Shown here in pieces: positions 24,835 to 33,852 of a stretch of DNA of 64,000 nucleotides. Below the pieces are notes generated by a model. The model saw only the letters and a program-made list of their open reading frames with translations. It was not told the DNA's origin and did not search any database. Location of the stretch: positions 806,001-870,000 of the forward strand of contig NZ_LT629766.1 in NCBI RefSeq assembly GCF_900105315.1, in the 5' to 3' direction. The DNA comes from Brevibacterium siliguriense. Its GTDB lineage: Bacteria; Actinomycetota; Actinomycetes; Actinomycetales; Brevibacteriaceae. Within the stretch, counting starts at the first letter, position 1; each line of letters opens with the position of its first letter. The translations under genes were made by a program, and so were the position numbers.

Positions 24835-27800
24835 GTGATCATCATGACAGGGGCCTTCTTCGGGGCGTCTGTCATCGCCTACCCACTGGTTCGCCTGCTC
24901 GGCCGCAACGCCTTCTTCCTTCTCGCTCTCGTCCCTCTCGCGGGACTCCTGTGGAGCCTGTCGACGATCTCCGATCTCTTCGGCCCAGCCGCTCAGCCCC
25001 TTGTGGAGAATCTGGACTGGCTGCCCGAGCTCGGCCTCAGCGGAGTCTTCCGCCTCGACGTGCTCTCTTGGATCATGACGCTGCTGGTCACCGGGGTTGG
25101 AGCCCTCGTCTTCGTCTACTGCGCACGCTACTTCCCGCCCGATGAGCCGGGACTGGCCCGTTTCGCGGGAATCTTCATGGCCTTCGCCGGAATGATGTAC
25201 GGGCTCGTCGTCGCCGATGAGCTGCTCATGCTCTACCTGTTCTGGGAAGGCACCACAGTCTTCTCCTACCTGCTCATCGGGCACAGCCAGTCCCGCCGCC
25301 GCTCGAGGCAGGCGGCCCTGCAGGCGCTCATCGTCACCACCGCCGGCGGACTGGCCATGCTCGTGGGCATGATCCTGCTCATCACCGCCACCGGCACAGG
25401 GCAGATCTCGACCCTGGTCGACCGTGCCCAGTCCGGCATGGACACCGGCGGTGTCATCGTCCCGGCCGTCATCCTCATCCTCGTCGGTGCGGTCTCGAAG
25501 TCCGCGCTCATGCCGTTCCACTTCTGGCTGCCCGGCGCCATGGCCGCACCCACTCCGGTCAGCGCCTATCTTCACGCCGCGGCCATGGTCAAGGCAGGAA
25601 TCTACCTCGTCCTGCGCTTGGCTCCCGGCTACAACAACATCCCCGGCTGGTCCGAGGTGCTGCTCACCCTGGGCCTGCTGACGATGTTCATCGGCGGTTG
25701 GCAGGCGCTGAAGCAGACCGACCTCAAACTGCTGTTGGCTTTCGGCACGGTCTCCCAGCTCGGATTCCTCACCACCATGGCCTCGTTCGGCACTCCGGAC
25801 ATCACGAAAGCGGCCCTGGGCCTGCTCATCGCCCATGCCCTGTTCAAGTCCTGTTTGTTCCTGTGCGTCGGCATCATCGACCACCGCGCCGGCACGCGTG
25901 ACCTGACGAAGCTCTCCGGCGGTTGGAAGGCCTTCCCCGTCGTCGCCGTGTGTGCGTCGATCGCGGCCGCCTCGATGGCGGGACTTCCTCCGCTGCTCGG
26001 GTTCGCCGCGAAGGAAGCCGCATACTCGACCCTCCTGTCCTCACCGGACAAGATCTCGGTCATCGCCTTCATCGGCATCATGATCGGCTCAATCCTCACC
26101 GTCGCCTACTCGGCCCGGTTCGTCTGGGGCGCCTTCTCCTCGAAGCCGGGAGTCGACGACATCGCCCGCCGCGACGAGAAGCTCACCCTCGTCGTCTCCC
26201 CGCTCATCCTCACCGCACTGACTCTGGCGCTGGGCCCCGGAGTCGGTCTGCTCGACGGCTACTTCTCCGCGTGGACCTCCGGGCTGCCGGCCGTGGCCGA
26301 AGGCGATGGGCACTACCACCTCGCGCTGTGGCACGGATTCGAACCGGCGCTCGCCTTCACCGCTGTGACCGTGGCCGCGGGCCTCGCCCTGTTCATCTTC
26401 CGCCGATCGTTCGCGAAGGTCCAGTCGACGCTGCCGTCGGGCCTGGACTTCCACGAGCTCTACCGAAAGCTCATCGGCTGGATGGAGGCCCTGGCGCTGT
26501 GGGTCACCGCCCGCACCCAGCGTGGTTCGCTGCCGTTCTACCAGGGCGTGGTCTACTTCGTCCTCGTCGCCGGACTGGGGTTGGCGATCATCGCCAACGA
26601 CACGTGGAGCATCACGTTCCGGCTCTGGGACACTCCGCTGGACCTCATCGTCGCGGCCGTGCTCGTCATCGTCGCGATCGGTGCCACCCGGGCCAAGAAG
26701 CGGTTCACCGCCGTCGTCGTCACCGGCATCTCCGGGTATGCCATGGTCGCCTACTTCGCCTTCGTCGGCGCTCCCGACCTGGCCCTGACCCAGGTGCTCG
26801 TCGAGACCATCACGATCGTCGTCTTCGTCCTCGTCCTCCGCCGGCTGCCGGCACGCATCGGCGAGTCCACCGGGCGGCTGACTCCCGCCCGGCGGGCGAT
26901 CATCGGCGGCGCCGTGGGCATCACCATGATGCTCGTGGTCCTCATCGCCACAGGTGTGCGCGTGGCCGATCCGATCTCCGTCGACTTCGGTCAGCTCGCC
27001 TACGAGCTCGGCCACGGCAAGAACATCGTCAACGTCACCCTCGTCGATATCCGCGCGTGGGACACGATGGGCGAGATCTCGGTGCTCGTTGCCGCCGGAA
27101 CCGGTATCGCCGGCCTCATCTTCGTGCGCGGACGCGAAGGCCACCTGCATCGGTTCGAGAGGAAGAGGGACGGCACCGAGGCGGCCGGTCGCATCCGCTT
27201 CCAACCCGTGGCCGAGGACGTCGTCGACCTTCACCACGCCGGCCGCGGGGAGGGGCTGTCGCAGAAGCGGGCGTCGTGGCTCATCGCCGGACGGACCTTG
27301 GCTCCGCGTAACCGGTCGATCATCCTCGAGGTCACTGCTCGCCTGATCTTCCACGCCGTCATCGTCTTCTCCGTCTACCTTCTCTTTGCCGGCCACAACG
27401 ATCCGGGCGGCGGATTCGCCGGGGGCCTCGTCGCCGGGCTCGCGCTCGTCGTGCGCTACCTCGCCGGTGGCAAGTACGAACTCGCCGAGGCGGCCCCCTT
27501 CACTCCCTCGGGAATGCTGGGTACCGGTCTGGTCACCGCGATCCTCACCGTCATCGGCGGGTGGATCTGGGGTGACACGGTCTTCGAATCCGTCTACCTC
27601 GAGGGTGATCTGCCGCTGCTGGGCCACCTGTCCTTCGGGACGTCGACGTTCTTCGACATCGGCGTCTATCTCATCGTCGTCGGCCTCATGCTCGACATCC
27701 TCCGCTCACTCGGAGCCGAGGTCGACCTGCACCAGGAACGCGACGAGATGATGCTGACCAACCGCATCCACGACAATGTGAACTTCTCCGAGAACATGGG

Positions 27801-27891
27801 CGCCACCGCCGAACACCGTGCCGTGTCCGAGATCATCGACCGGGTCAACGAACTCGACGTCGACAACGGTGCGGAAGGAGGCCGCCTATGA
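24835..27891 (+). CDS. mrpA: Mrp Na+/H+ antiporter subunit A, fused to subunit B
   Basis: A 1018-residue membrane protein, the largest subunit of the Mrp complex that exchanges Na+ for protons. Residues 1-500 form the NuoL/ND5-like proton channel core (LFWEGTTVFSYLLIGH, KSALMPFHFWLPGAMAAPTPVSAYLHAA). The following region holds the MrpA-specific helices. From about residue 820 (LAPRNRSIILEVTARLIFHA, then GHNDPGGGFAGGL) it carries an MrpB/MnhB domain, so no separate mrpB exists. GTG start follows GGAGGTGG. It heads a chain of nine genes with overlapping ends. Confidence 0.95.
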   Translation: MIIMTGAFFGASVIAYPLVRLLGRNAFFLLALVPLAGLLWSLSTISDLFGPAAQPLVENLDWLPELGLSGVFRLDVLSWIMTLLVTGVGALVFVYCARYFPPDEPGLARFAGIFMAFAGMMYGLVVADELLMLYLFWEGTTVFSYLLIGHSQSRRRSRQAALQALIVTTAGGLAMLVGMILLITATGTGQISTLVDRAQSGMDTGGVIVPAVILILVGAVSKSALMPFHFWLPGAMAAPTPVSAYLHAAAMVKAGIYLVLRLAPGYNNIPGWSEVLLTLGLLTMFIGGWQALKQTDLKLLLAFGTVSQLGFLTTMASFGTPDITKAALGLLIAHALFKSCLFLCVGIIDHRAGTRDLTKLSGGWKAFPVVAVCASIAAASMAGLPPLLGFAAKEAAYSTLLSSPDKISVIAFIGIMIGSILTVAYSARFVWGAFSSKPGVDDIARRDEKLTLVVSPLILTALTLALGPGVGLLDGYFSAWTSGLPAVAEGDGHYHLALWHGFEPALAFTAVTVAAGLALFIFRRSFAKVQSTLPSGLDFHELYRKLIGWMEALALWVTARTQRGSLPFYQGVVYFVLVAGLGLAIIANDTWSITFRLWDTPLDLIVAAVLVIVAIGATRAKKRFTAVVVTGISGYAMVAYFAFVGAPDLALTQVLVETITIVVFVLVLRRLPARIGESTGRLTPARRAIIGGAVGITMMLVVLIATGVRVADPISVDFGQLAYELGHGKNIVNVTLVDIRAWDTMGEISVLVAAGTGIAGLIFVRGREGHLHRFERKRDGTEAAGRIRFQPVAEDVVDLHHAGRGEGLSQKRASWLIAGRTLAPRNRSIILEVTARLIFHAVIVFSVYLLFAGHNDPGGGFAGGLVAGLALVVRYLAGGKYELAEAAPFTPSGMLGTGLVTAILTVIGGWIWGDTVFESVYLEGDLPLLGHLSFGTSTFFDIGVYLIVVGLMLDILRSLGAEVDLHQERDEMMLTNRIHDNVNFSENMGATAEHRAVSEIIDRVNELDVDNGAEGGRL

Positions 27892-28523
27892 GCGTCTCCT
27901 TCATCATGGTCCTGGCCATGGGCGTCCTCTTCGCCGCCGGCATCTACCTCATGCTCGAACGCTCGCTGACCCGCGTTCTGCTCGGCTTCATCCTGCTCGG
28001 CAATGGAGTGAACCTGCTCATCATCCTCACCGCCGGCCGCGGATCCCCGCCCCTGACCGATGGAGAGAACCTGTCGACCGAGGGTATGTCCGATCCGCTG
28101 CCGCAGGCGCTCATCCTCACGGCCATCGTCATCACCTTCGCCGTGACGGCATTCCTGCTGGCGATGATCTACCGCTCCTGGAGGCTCATGCGCGCCGATT
28201 CGCTGCAGGATGACGACACCGACCTCCAGGTGGCGATCACGAAGCTCATCGACTCCGAGGCGGAGGCGAGCACGGACTACGACGACACCGAGTTCGGTGA
28301 CGAGGCAGAGTCCCCGATCACCGGCGCCATCGACCTCGACGACGACGGAACACCGGCAGAGCGGGAGGACGTCGTCGACGATATCGAGGAGGCGTCGAGT
28401 TCGGCCGAAGCCGATGCCATCGCCGAGGCGGCCGTGGACTCCCAGACGGAAGCCCACAGCGCTGAGGAGGCCGAAGTCGCCGAAGAGGCCCGGGACGCGA
28501 AACAGCAGGGAGACGACTCATGA
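27888..28523 (+). CDS. mrpC: Mrp antiporter subunit C with acidic tail
   Basis: A 211-residue protein. The first 105 residues are a standard NuoK-like MrpC with three helices and the LGFILLGNGVNLLII and DPLPQALILTAIVITFAVTA motifs. Beyond them comes an acidic, Asp/Glu/Ala-rich cytoplasmic tail of about 95 residues (DDDTDL, DLDDDGTPAE, VVDDIEEASSSAEAD) that typical MrpC lacks. The start overlaps mrpA by four bases and the stop overlaps mrpD by four bases. Confidence 0.93.
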   Translation: MSVSFIMVLAMGVLFAAGIYLMLERSLTRVLLGFILLGNGVNLLIILTAGRGSPPLTDGENLSTEGMSDPLPQALILTAIVITFAVTAFLLAMIYRSWRLMRADSLQDDDTDLQVAITKLIDSEAEASTDYDDTEFGDEAESPITGAIDLDDDGTPAEREDVVDDIEEASSSAEADAIAEAAVDSQTEAHSAEEAEVAEEARDAKQQGDDS

Positions 28524-30103
28524 TCGATCTTCTGCCCGTACTCGTTCCCCTGCCCGTTCTGCTGCCGCTCATCGGTGCCGGAATCGCGCTCATCCTGTCC
28601 AAGAACACGCGGGCGCAGAACATCGTGTCGATCGCGATCCTGGTCGCGGTCATGGTCATCGCCACGATGATCCTCGTCGGCGTCGATGCGCACGGACCGC
28701 AGGTCGTGGCCATCGGCGGCTGGCAGCCCCCAGCCGGAATCGTGCTCGTCGCCGACCGGCTGTCGGCGCTCATGCTCATCGTGTCCGCGCTGGTCACCCT
28801 GTGCGTGCTCGTCTACGCGCTGAGTCAGGACGCCAACGACGACTCGAACGAGACCCCGATCTCCGTGTTCAACCCCAGCTATCTGGTGCTGTGCGCGGGC
28901 ATTGCGAACTCGTTCCTCGCCGGAGACCTGTTCAACCTCTACGTCGGCTTCGAGATGTTCCTCGTCGCCTCCTATGTGCTGCTCACCCTCGGTGCCACGG
29001 CGGAGCGGATCCGGGCGGGAGTCACCTATGTGATCATCTCGCTTGTGTCCTCGGTGATCTTCCTCGCCGCCATCGGCATCATCTACGCAGCGTGCGGCAC
29101 CGTGAACATGGCGCAGCTGGCGGGGAGGATCTCGGACCTGCCGGCCGATGTGCAGATGATCCTCCACGTCCTCCTGCTGCTTGGCTTCGGCATCAAGGCC
29201 GCGATCTTCCCGCTGTCCTTCTGGCTGCCCGACTCCTATCCGACGGCACCGGCCCCGGTGACAGCGGTCTTCGCAGGACTGCTGACGAAGGTCGGCATCT
29301 ATGCGATCATCCGCACGGAGACCCTGCTGTTCGCCGAATCCTCCCTGCGGGTGCCGCTGCTCATCGCGGCCGGGCTGACGATGCTCGTGGGCATCTTCGG
29401 CGCCATCGCGCAGTCGGAGATCAAGAGGATCGTGTCCTTCACCTTGGTCTCCCATATCGGCTATATGCTCTTCGGCGTGGCGCTGGGCACGAGTGTCGGC
29501 CTGTCTGCGGCGATCTACTACACGGTTCACCACATCATCGTCCAGACCGCGCTGTTCCTGGCCATCGGCCTCGTCGAAATGCGCGGCGGGTCCACCTCCA
29601 CGAGGTCTCTCGGCGGTCTCATGGTGCTCTCGCCGGTGATCACGATCATCTTCTTCATCCCGGCTCTCAACCTCTCCGGCATTCCGCCGTTCTCCGGGTT
29701 CATCGGCAAGGTCGCACTCTTCCTCGCCGGCTTCGACGACCACGCGTGGCTGCCGACCGTCCTCATCGTCGCCGGCACCGTGACGAGCCTGCTCACTCTC
29801 TACGTCATCGGACGTACCTTCAACCTCGCATTCTGGCGTGACCCGGCCGATGTGGAGGAGCCGAACGAGGACCTCGTCGAGGAATTCACGGAGCGGAAGA
29901 AGACGCTGCTGGCGGGGAAGAAGTGGAAATCTCAGATCGGCGTTCCCCCTGCCATGGTGGCGGCCACCTCGGTGGTGGTGATCGCCTCCATCGTTCTCAC
30001 CGTCGCAGCCGAACCTCTGTGGGACATGTCGAACCGGGCGGCCGAGAACCTCTCGACACCGATCGACTACGTCACGAACGTGCTCGGAGGTGATGAGTCA
30101 TGA
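28520..30103 (+). CDS. mrpD: Mrp antiporter subunit D
   Basis: A 527-residue NuoM/N-like subunit with about 14 helices. Conserved channel features are visible: FNLYVGFEMFLVASYVLL, the lysine-bearing GIKAAIFPLSFWLPDSYPTA, and SEIKRIVSFTLVSHIGYMLFG. Together with MrpA it forms the ion-translocating core of the membrane complex. A cytoplasmic loop near residues 440-480 (DVEEPNEDLVEEFTERKK) is strongly charged. Four-base overlaps join it to mrpC and mrpE. Confidence 0.95.
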   Translation: MIDLLPVLVPLPVLLPLIGAGIALILSKNTRAQNIVSIAILVAVMVIATMILVGVDAHGPQVVAIGGWQPPAGIVLVADRLSALMLIVSALVTLCVLVYALSQDANDDSNETPISVFNPSYLVLCAGIANSFLAGDLFNLYVGFEMFLVASYVLLTLGATAERIRAGVTYVIISLVSSVIFLAAIGIIYAACGTVNMAQLAGRISDLPADVQMILHVLLLLGFGIKAAIFPLSFWLPDSYPTAPAPVTAVFAGLLTKVGIYAIIRTETLLFAESSLRVPLLIAAGLTMLVGIFGAIAQSEIKRIVSFTLVSHIGYMLFGVALGTSVGLSAAIYYTVHHIIVQTALFLAIGLVEMRGGSTSTRSLGGLMVLSPVITIIFFIPALNLSGIPPFSGFIGKVALFLAGFDDHAWLPTVLIVAGTVTSLLTLYVIGRTFNLAFWRDPADVEEPNEDLVEEFTERKKTLLAGKKWKSQIGVPPAMVAATSVVVIASIVLTVAAEPLWDMSNRAAENLSTPIDYVTNVLGGDES

Positions 30104-30759
30104 GCCCCGACCGAGACCAGAACCAGTACCCAGATCAGGGACAGGTCCGGGTTCCGGGTCAGGACCGTGCACCGGCGAACCGGGCGCGGATGAGTCGGGG
30201 CCGCGGAATCATCCAGCAGCTCGTGCTGCTGGTCTCGCTGGTTCTGCTGTGGCTGATGCTGTGGGACTCGATCACGGTGGTCACCGTGGTCACCGGAATC
30301 GTGCTGGCCTTCGTCATCACGCGCGTCTTCTACCTCCCGCCCGTTGTGCTCTCCGGACGGTTCAACGTCTGGCATGCGCTGGTGTTCGGTCTGTGGTTCC
30401 TCTATTCGGTCCTCCACGCCTCCGTCGAAGTCGCCTGGTATGCGTTCCGTCGCAAAGCGGTCGGCGCCGGGTCCGTCGTCGCCTGCGATCTGCGCACGAG
30501 CTCGGACCTCGTGCTCACCCTCATCGCCGATACCGCCAGCCTCATCCCCGGGTCGATCATCATCGACAGCGATCGCGCCATGGGCATGCTCTACCTGCAC
30601 TTCCTCGACTGCGATTCCGAGGAGAAGGTGCGCAAGGCGAAAGCGCAGGTCTACTACATCGAAGCGCTGCTCATCCGCACTCTCGGTTCGCACCGTGACC
30701 TCGCCGCCCTGCGTGCCAGACCGGATCCGCTGGGCGAGACCGAAGGAGGCCGTTCATGA
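30100..30759 (+). CDS. mrpE: Mrp antiporter subunit E
   Basis: A 219-residue MrpE with a polar 30-residue N-terminal extension (Gln/Pro/Asp-rich), two membrane helices (IIQQLVLLVSLVLLWLMLW and the following VVTVVTGIVLAFVITRVF) and the family cytoplasmic domain with LHASVEVAWYAFRRK and ADTASLIPGSIIIDSDR. MrpE stabilises the full complex. Overlaps mrpD and mrpF by four bases each. Confidence 0.93.
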   Translation: MSPDRDQNQYPDQGQVRVPGQDRAPANRARMSRGRGIIQQLVLLVSLVLLWLMLWDSITVVTVVTGIVLAFVITRVFYLPPVVLSGRFNVWHALVFGLWFLYSVLHASVEVAWYAFRRKAVGAGSVVACDLRTSSDLVLTLIADTASLIPGSIIIDSDRAMGMLYLHFLDCDSEEKVRKAKAQVYYIEALLIRTLGSHRDLAALRARPDPLGETEGGRS

Positions 30760-31307
30760 GTGAGATCGTCCTCCACACGCTCGTCGTCGCCGGGTCGGTG
30801 CTGTTGGCCGCCTCGGTGGTCATTGCGCTCTTCCGCATCGTTCGGGGTCCGTCGATCCTCGATCGCATGATCGGCACCGACGTCGTACTCGCCTCGATCA
30901 TGTGCGGCCTCGGCGGGTACATGGCCCTGTCCGACCGGACTGATCTGCTGCCCGTGCTCATCGTGCTCGCGATGCTCGGCTTCGTCGGTTCGGTCAGCGT
31001 GTCGCGGTATGTGTCGAAGTCCGATTCGATGACTCCCGGCGCCGAGGCGGGCGCCCTGTCCGAGTTCAGCTCCTCCGACTGGCACATGCCCCGTGACGCG
31101 GAGGAGCAGGGTTCCGAGATGACTGATTCCGGAGCGGCCGATGCTGGAACGGCGGAGGACGTCGAGGTCACCGAGATCGCGGATCCCACCTACGACGCCC
31201 ACGCCGACAGCGGCGGCGAGGGCGAAGGAACCGGGCCCGACCCGGGGCCCGACGACGCCGAACACATGTCGGAGCGCGACGGAGAGGAGAACAGCCGTGG
31301 TTCTTGA
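30756..31307 (+). CDS. mrpF: Mrp antiporter subunit F with acidic tail
   Basis: A 183-residue protein. Residues 1-90 are a normal MrpF with three helices and the RIVRGPSILDRMIGTDVV motif. The remaining 90 residues form an acidic cytoplasmic tail (DAEEQGSEM, AEDVEVTEIAD, GPDPGPDDAEHMSERDGEE) not seen in ordinary MrpF of about 90 residues. This mirrors the tail on MrpC in the same operon. It overlaps mrpG by 11 bases. Confidence 0.93.
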   Translation: MSEIVLHTLVVAGSVLLAASVVIALFRIVRGPSILDRMIGTDVVLASIMCGLGGYMALSDRTDLLPVLIVLAMLGFVGSVSVSRYVSKSDSMTPGAEAGALSEFSSSDWHMPRDAEEQGSEMTDSGAADAGTAEDVEVTEIADPTYDAHADSGGEGEGTGPDPGPDDAEHMSERDGEENSRGS

Positions 31308-31692
31308 CATCATCTCGGCCGTGCTCATCTTCCTCGGCGCGGTCCTGTCCCTGGCCGCCGCGGTCGGTCTCGTCCGCTTCGGTGACCTTCTCTCGCGCAT
31401 GCACGCGAGTGCGAAACCCCAGGTGTTGGGCCTGATGCTCGTCGCTGTGGCGATCGCGATCCAGTTCCCGACATGGGCGACGGTGACGACACTGGCGATC
31501 ATCATCTCCTTCCAGCTCGTGACGATCCCCGTCGCCACGCATATGGTCGGTCGCGCCGGATATCGCACCAAGCACCTGCGTCGATCTATGCTGTACCGAG
31601 ATGAACTCGCCGAGGCGGTCGACCGTGCCGAGGCCAGAGAGATTGCCTGGGAACGCCAGAGAGGAACCGGAACAGACCACCATGACGGCTGA
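31297..31692 (+). CDS. mrpG: Mrp antiporter subunit G
   Basis: A 131-residue MrpG with three helices and the RFGDLLSRMHASAKPQVLGL motif. GTG 31297 is chosen because GGAGAGGAG lies just upstream and the family N-terminus (LDIISAVLIFLGAVLSL) begins there. The last 30 residues are charged and extend past the usual end. The stop lies inside the response regulator gene, an 11-base overlap. Confidence 0.92.
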   Translation: MVLDIISAVLIFLGAVLSLAAAVGLVRFGDLLSRMHASAKPQVLGLMLVAVAIAIQFPTWATVTTLAIIISFQLVTIPVATHMVGRAGYRTKHLRRSMLYRDELAEAVDRAEAREIAWERQRGTGTDHHDG

Positions 31693-32434
31693 CAATCACA
31701 CCGAGCCCCAACCACTCGTCTTAGTCGCCGATGATGAGCCCGATGTCCTCGGAGCGGTCGTACCGTTCCTCGAACGCTCCGGTTTCCGGGTGCTGCCCGC
31801 CAGCGACGGACTGCTCGCTCTCGATGAGATCCACCGCCACCGCCCAGATGTGTGCGTCCTCGACGTGCTCATGCCCGGAGCTGACGGCCGGCAGGTGCTG
31901 CGCCGTCTGCGCCAGGAGGAGAACTGGGTTCCGGTGCTGCTGCTGACTCAGGTCGGCGAAGGGGTCGAGCGGGCAATGGCTCTCGAAGAGGGTGCCGACG
32001 ACTACCTCAACAAGCCCTTCGACCCGCACGAGCTCGTCGCTCGCATCCGTGCCGTGCTGCGTCGGACCCGCAATGACGGACCGCCGTTGGCCACGGCCCC
32101 GGTGCTCGTGTCCAGCTTCGGCCTGCGCGTCGACCGAGTCGGTCGCCGCGCCTGGCTGGGGCAGCGGGAGCTCGTCATCACTCCGAAGGGCTTCACCCTT
32201 CTCGAGTACCTCATGGTGCACAAGGACGAGCTCATCGAACGCTCCCGCCTGCTTGAGGTGCTGTGGGGATTCGAAGAAGCCGTGGGCACCCGCGCCGTCG
32301 ATTCGCGAGTCGCCGAACTGCGTCGCGTGCTCGGCGAAGATGCTGCAGAACCACGGTGGATCGCCACCGTGCAGGGGCGCGGCTACCGCTTCGTCGGTGA
32401 GGTTCGCGGCGAGGACGGACAGAGCCGTATATGA
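31682..32434 (+). CDS. OmpR/PhoB-family response regulator
   Basis: A 250-residue two-component regulator. The receiver domain (residues 10-130) has the acidic pocket DDEP, phospho-acceptor Asp61 (VLDVLMPG) and the conserved Lys in YLNKPFD. The winged-helix DNA-binding domain follows, with LVITPKGFTLLEYLM and VDSRVAELRRVLGED, GRGYRFVG at the end. It overlaps mrpG by 11 bases and the kinase gene by four. Because it is part of the antiporter transcript, autoregulation of the Mrp operon in response to Na+, pH or envelope stress is a reasonable hypothesis. Confidence 0.93.
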   Translation: MTADNHTEPQPLVLVADDEPDVLGAVVPFLERSGFRVLPASDGLLALDEIHRHRPDVCVLDVLMPGADGRQVLRRLRQEENWVPVLLLTQVGEGVERAMALEEGADDYLNKPFDPHELVARIRAVLRRTRNDGPPLATAPVLVSSFGLRVDRVGRRAWLGQRELVITPKGFTLLEYLMVHKDELIERSRLLEVLWGFEEAVGTRAVDSRVAELRRVLGEDAAEPRWIATVQGRGYRFVGEVRGEDGQSRI

Positions 32435-33852
32435 CGAACTTCCTTGTCTTCGAAATCCAGGTCTGGCTGTTCCTGCTGCTGCTCGTCATCGTGCTCGGCG
32501 GTCTGGCCGTCGGTGCCTGGTTCGGCTGGCGGTATCTGAAGAAGCGTGAGGCCGCTCTGCGGGAATCCATCGAGACCGCTGCGGCCGAGGACTCGATGAC
32601 GAAGCGCAATCGGATGCTCATCCGACTCGACCATGAGCTGAAGAATCCGCTGACGGCGCTGCGCACCTCGGCGGCGAGCATCCGCGAGGTCGTCCGAGAC
32701 GGCGGCAACCTGAGCGAGGTGGAGCCGGCCGCCAAACAGGTCGATGTGTCGTCGCGTCGGGTCGCCCGACTGCTGGCCGATCTGCGCAAGCTCGCCGATG
32801 TCGAGACCCGCATCATCGAATACGCACGCGTCGATCTCGATGCGCTCATCCATCAGGCCGTCGAGGATGCCTCGACCGCGCCGGGCGCCGAGGATCGGAT
32901 GATCGTGGCCACTGTCGCCCGAGCTCCGTGGCGACTGCCCGATGTCGCCGGTGAGGAGGATCTGCTGCTCACCGCGATCCTCAACCTGCTGGGCAATGCC
33001 CTCAAATACTCGTCTCAGGCCGAAGTCGTCGAGCTGCGTGCCAATGAGCAGATCATCGACGGTCACCGCTGGGTCGTCGTCGAGGTCGCCGATACCGGCA
33101 GCGGCATCCCGCTGGCCGAACAGGAGAACGTCTGGGACGAGCTCTCGCGCGGCTCTCGCGTGCGGGCGGTCGCCGGTTCCGGAATGGGCCTCTCGCTCGT
33201 GCGCGCCATCGTCACCCGACACGGCGGATCTGTGCAGCTCTTCAGCCAGGAGGGTGTGGGGACCTCGGTGCGCATGGTCCTTCCCGTCCTCGCCGATGCC
33301 GCGCCCGTGACCGTTCCGCAGATGTCGGATCATATGGATCGAGTTGCCGCCGGTTCGCATGCGGTGCAACCCATGCAGCAGGCGGATTCGCGGCAGGCGC
33401 CCGGATTCCTGCCTCCCCGTCAGCCCAATGAGGCCGAACTGCAGGGGCGGATCCTCGGCACTCCGCGGAGGACGTCGAAGCGTCGCCTCGAGCGGGTCGA
33501 CGGAAATCTGGTCAACCGCCGGACAGGGGAGTCCGTCTCTGGTGGATTCCCGCCGGATTCGGGTCAGCATTCGCAGTTCAAACCGCCGCGGCAGGTACCG
33601 AACGCCGGAGGGCAGTACCCCGGTTACGGGCAGCCTCCGATGGGCAGTCAGCCTGCCGGCGGTTCTCGGCCCACCGGTCAACCGCCTGTCGGCGGTCAGC
33701 CGAACTCGGGTCAGCAGAAATTCGGACAGCCGCCTGTCGGCAGCCAGCCCACTGGGCAGCCTCCTCAGCACGGGTACGGACAGCCCCAGCAGAACCGGAA
33801 CGGCCCGGAAGCGGGGTACCCGGACCGTCGCCAACAAGGTGACCAGCAGTGA
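32431..33852 (+). CDS. Sensor histidine kinase with minimal sensor
   Basis: A 473-residue kinase. A single N-terminal helix (VWLFLLLLVIVLGGLAVGAW, residues 11-30) is preceded by only ten residues, so there is practically no extracytoplasmic sensor. The dimerisation domain has the H-box LDHELKNPLTAL (His68). The ATPase domain has the N-box NLLGNALKYS, DTGSGI and GSGMGLSLV. The last 150 residues are a low-complexity Pro/Gln/Gly tail with repeated QPPVGSQP-type units. It pairs with the preceding regulator. The lack of a sensor fits sensing inside the membrane or through a partner such as the lipoprotein downstream. Confidence 0.92.
   Translation: MTNFLVFEIQVWLFLLLLVIVLGGLAVGAWFGWRYLKKREAALRESIETAAAEDSMTKRNRMLIRLDHELKNPLTALRTSAASIREVVRDGGNLSEVEPAAKQVDVSSRRVARLLADLRKLADVETRIIEYARVDLDALIHQAVEDASTAPGAEDRMIVATVARAPWRLPDVAGEEDLLLTAILNLLGNALKYSSQAEVVELRANEQIIDGHRWVVVEVADTGSGIPLAEQENVWDELSRGSRVRAVAGSGMGLSLVRAIVTRHGGSVQLFSQEGVGTSVRMVLPVLADAAPVTVPQMSDHMDRVAAGSHAVQPMQQADSRQAPGFLPPRQPNEAELQGRILGTPRRTSKRRLERVDGNLVNRRTGESVSGGFPPDSGQHSQFKPPRQVPNAGGQYPGYGQPPMGSQPAGGSRPTGQPPVGGQPNSGQQKFGQPPVGSQPTGQPPQHGYGQPQQNRNGPEAGYPDRRQQGDQQ

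Noticed and set aside
23410..25884. Very long open frame on the minus strand opposite the dcd-linked gene and mrpA
   Set aside because: Its translation is Asp/Glu/Arg/Gly-rich without any family, while the opposite strand encodes recognisable proteins. This is a high-GC third-position artefact; the same holds for long antisense frames at 9900-11429, 16985-18451 and 52858-55224.
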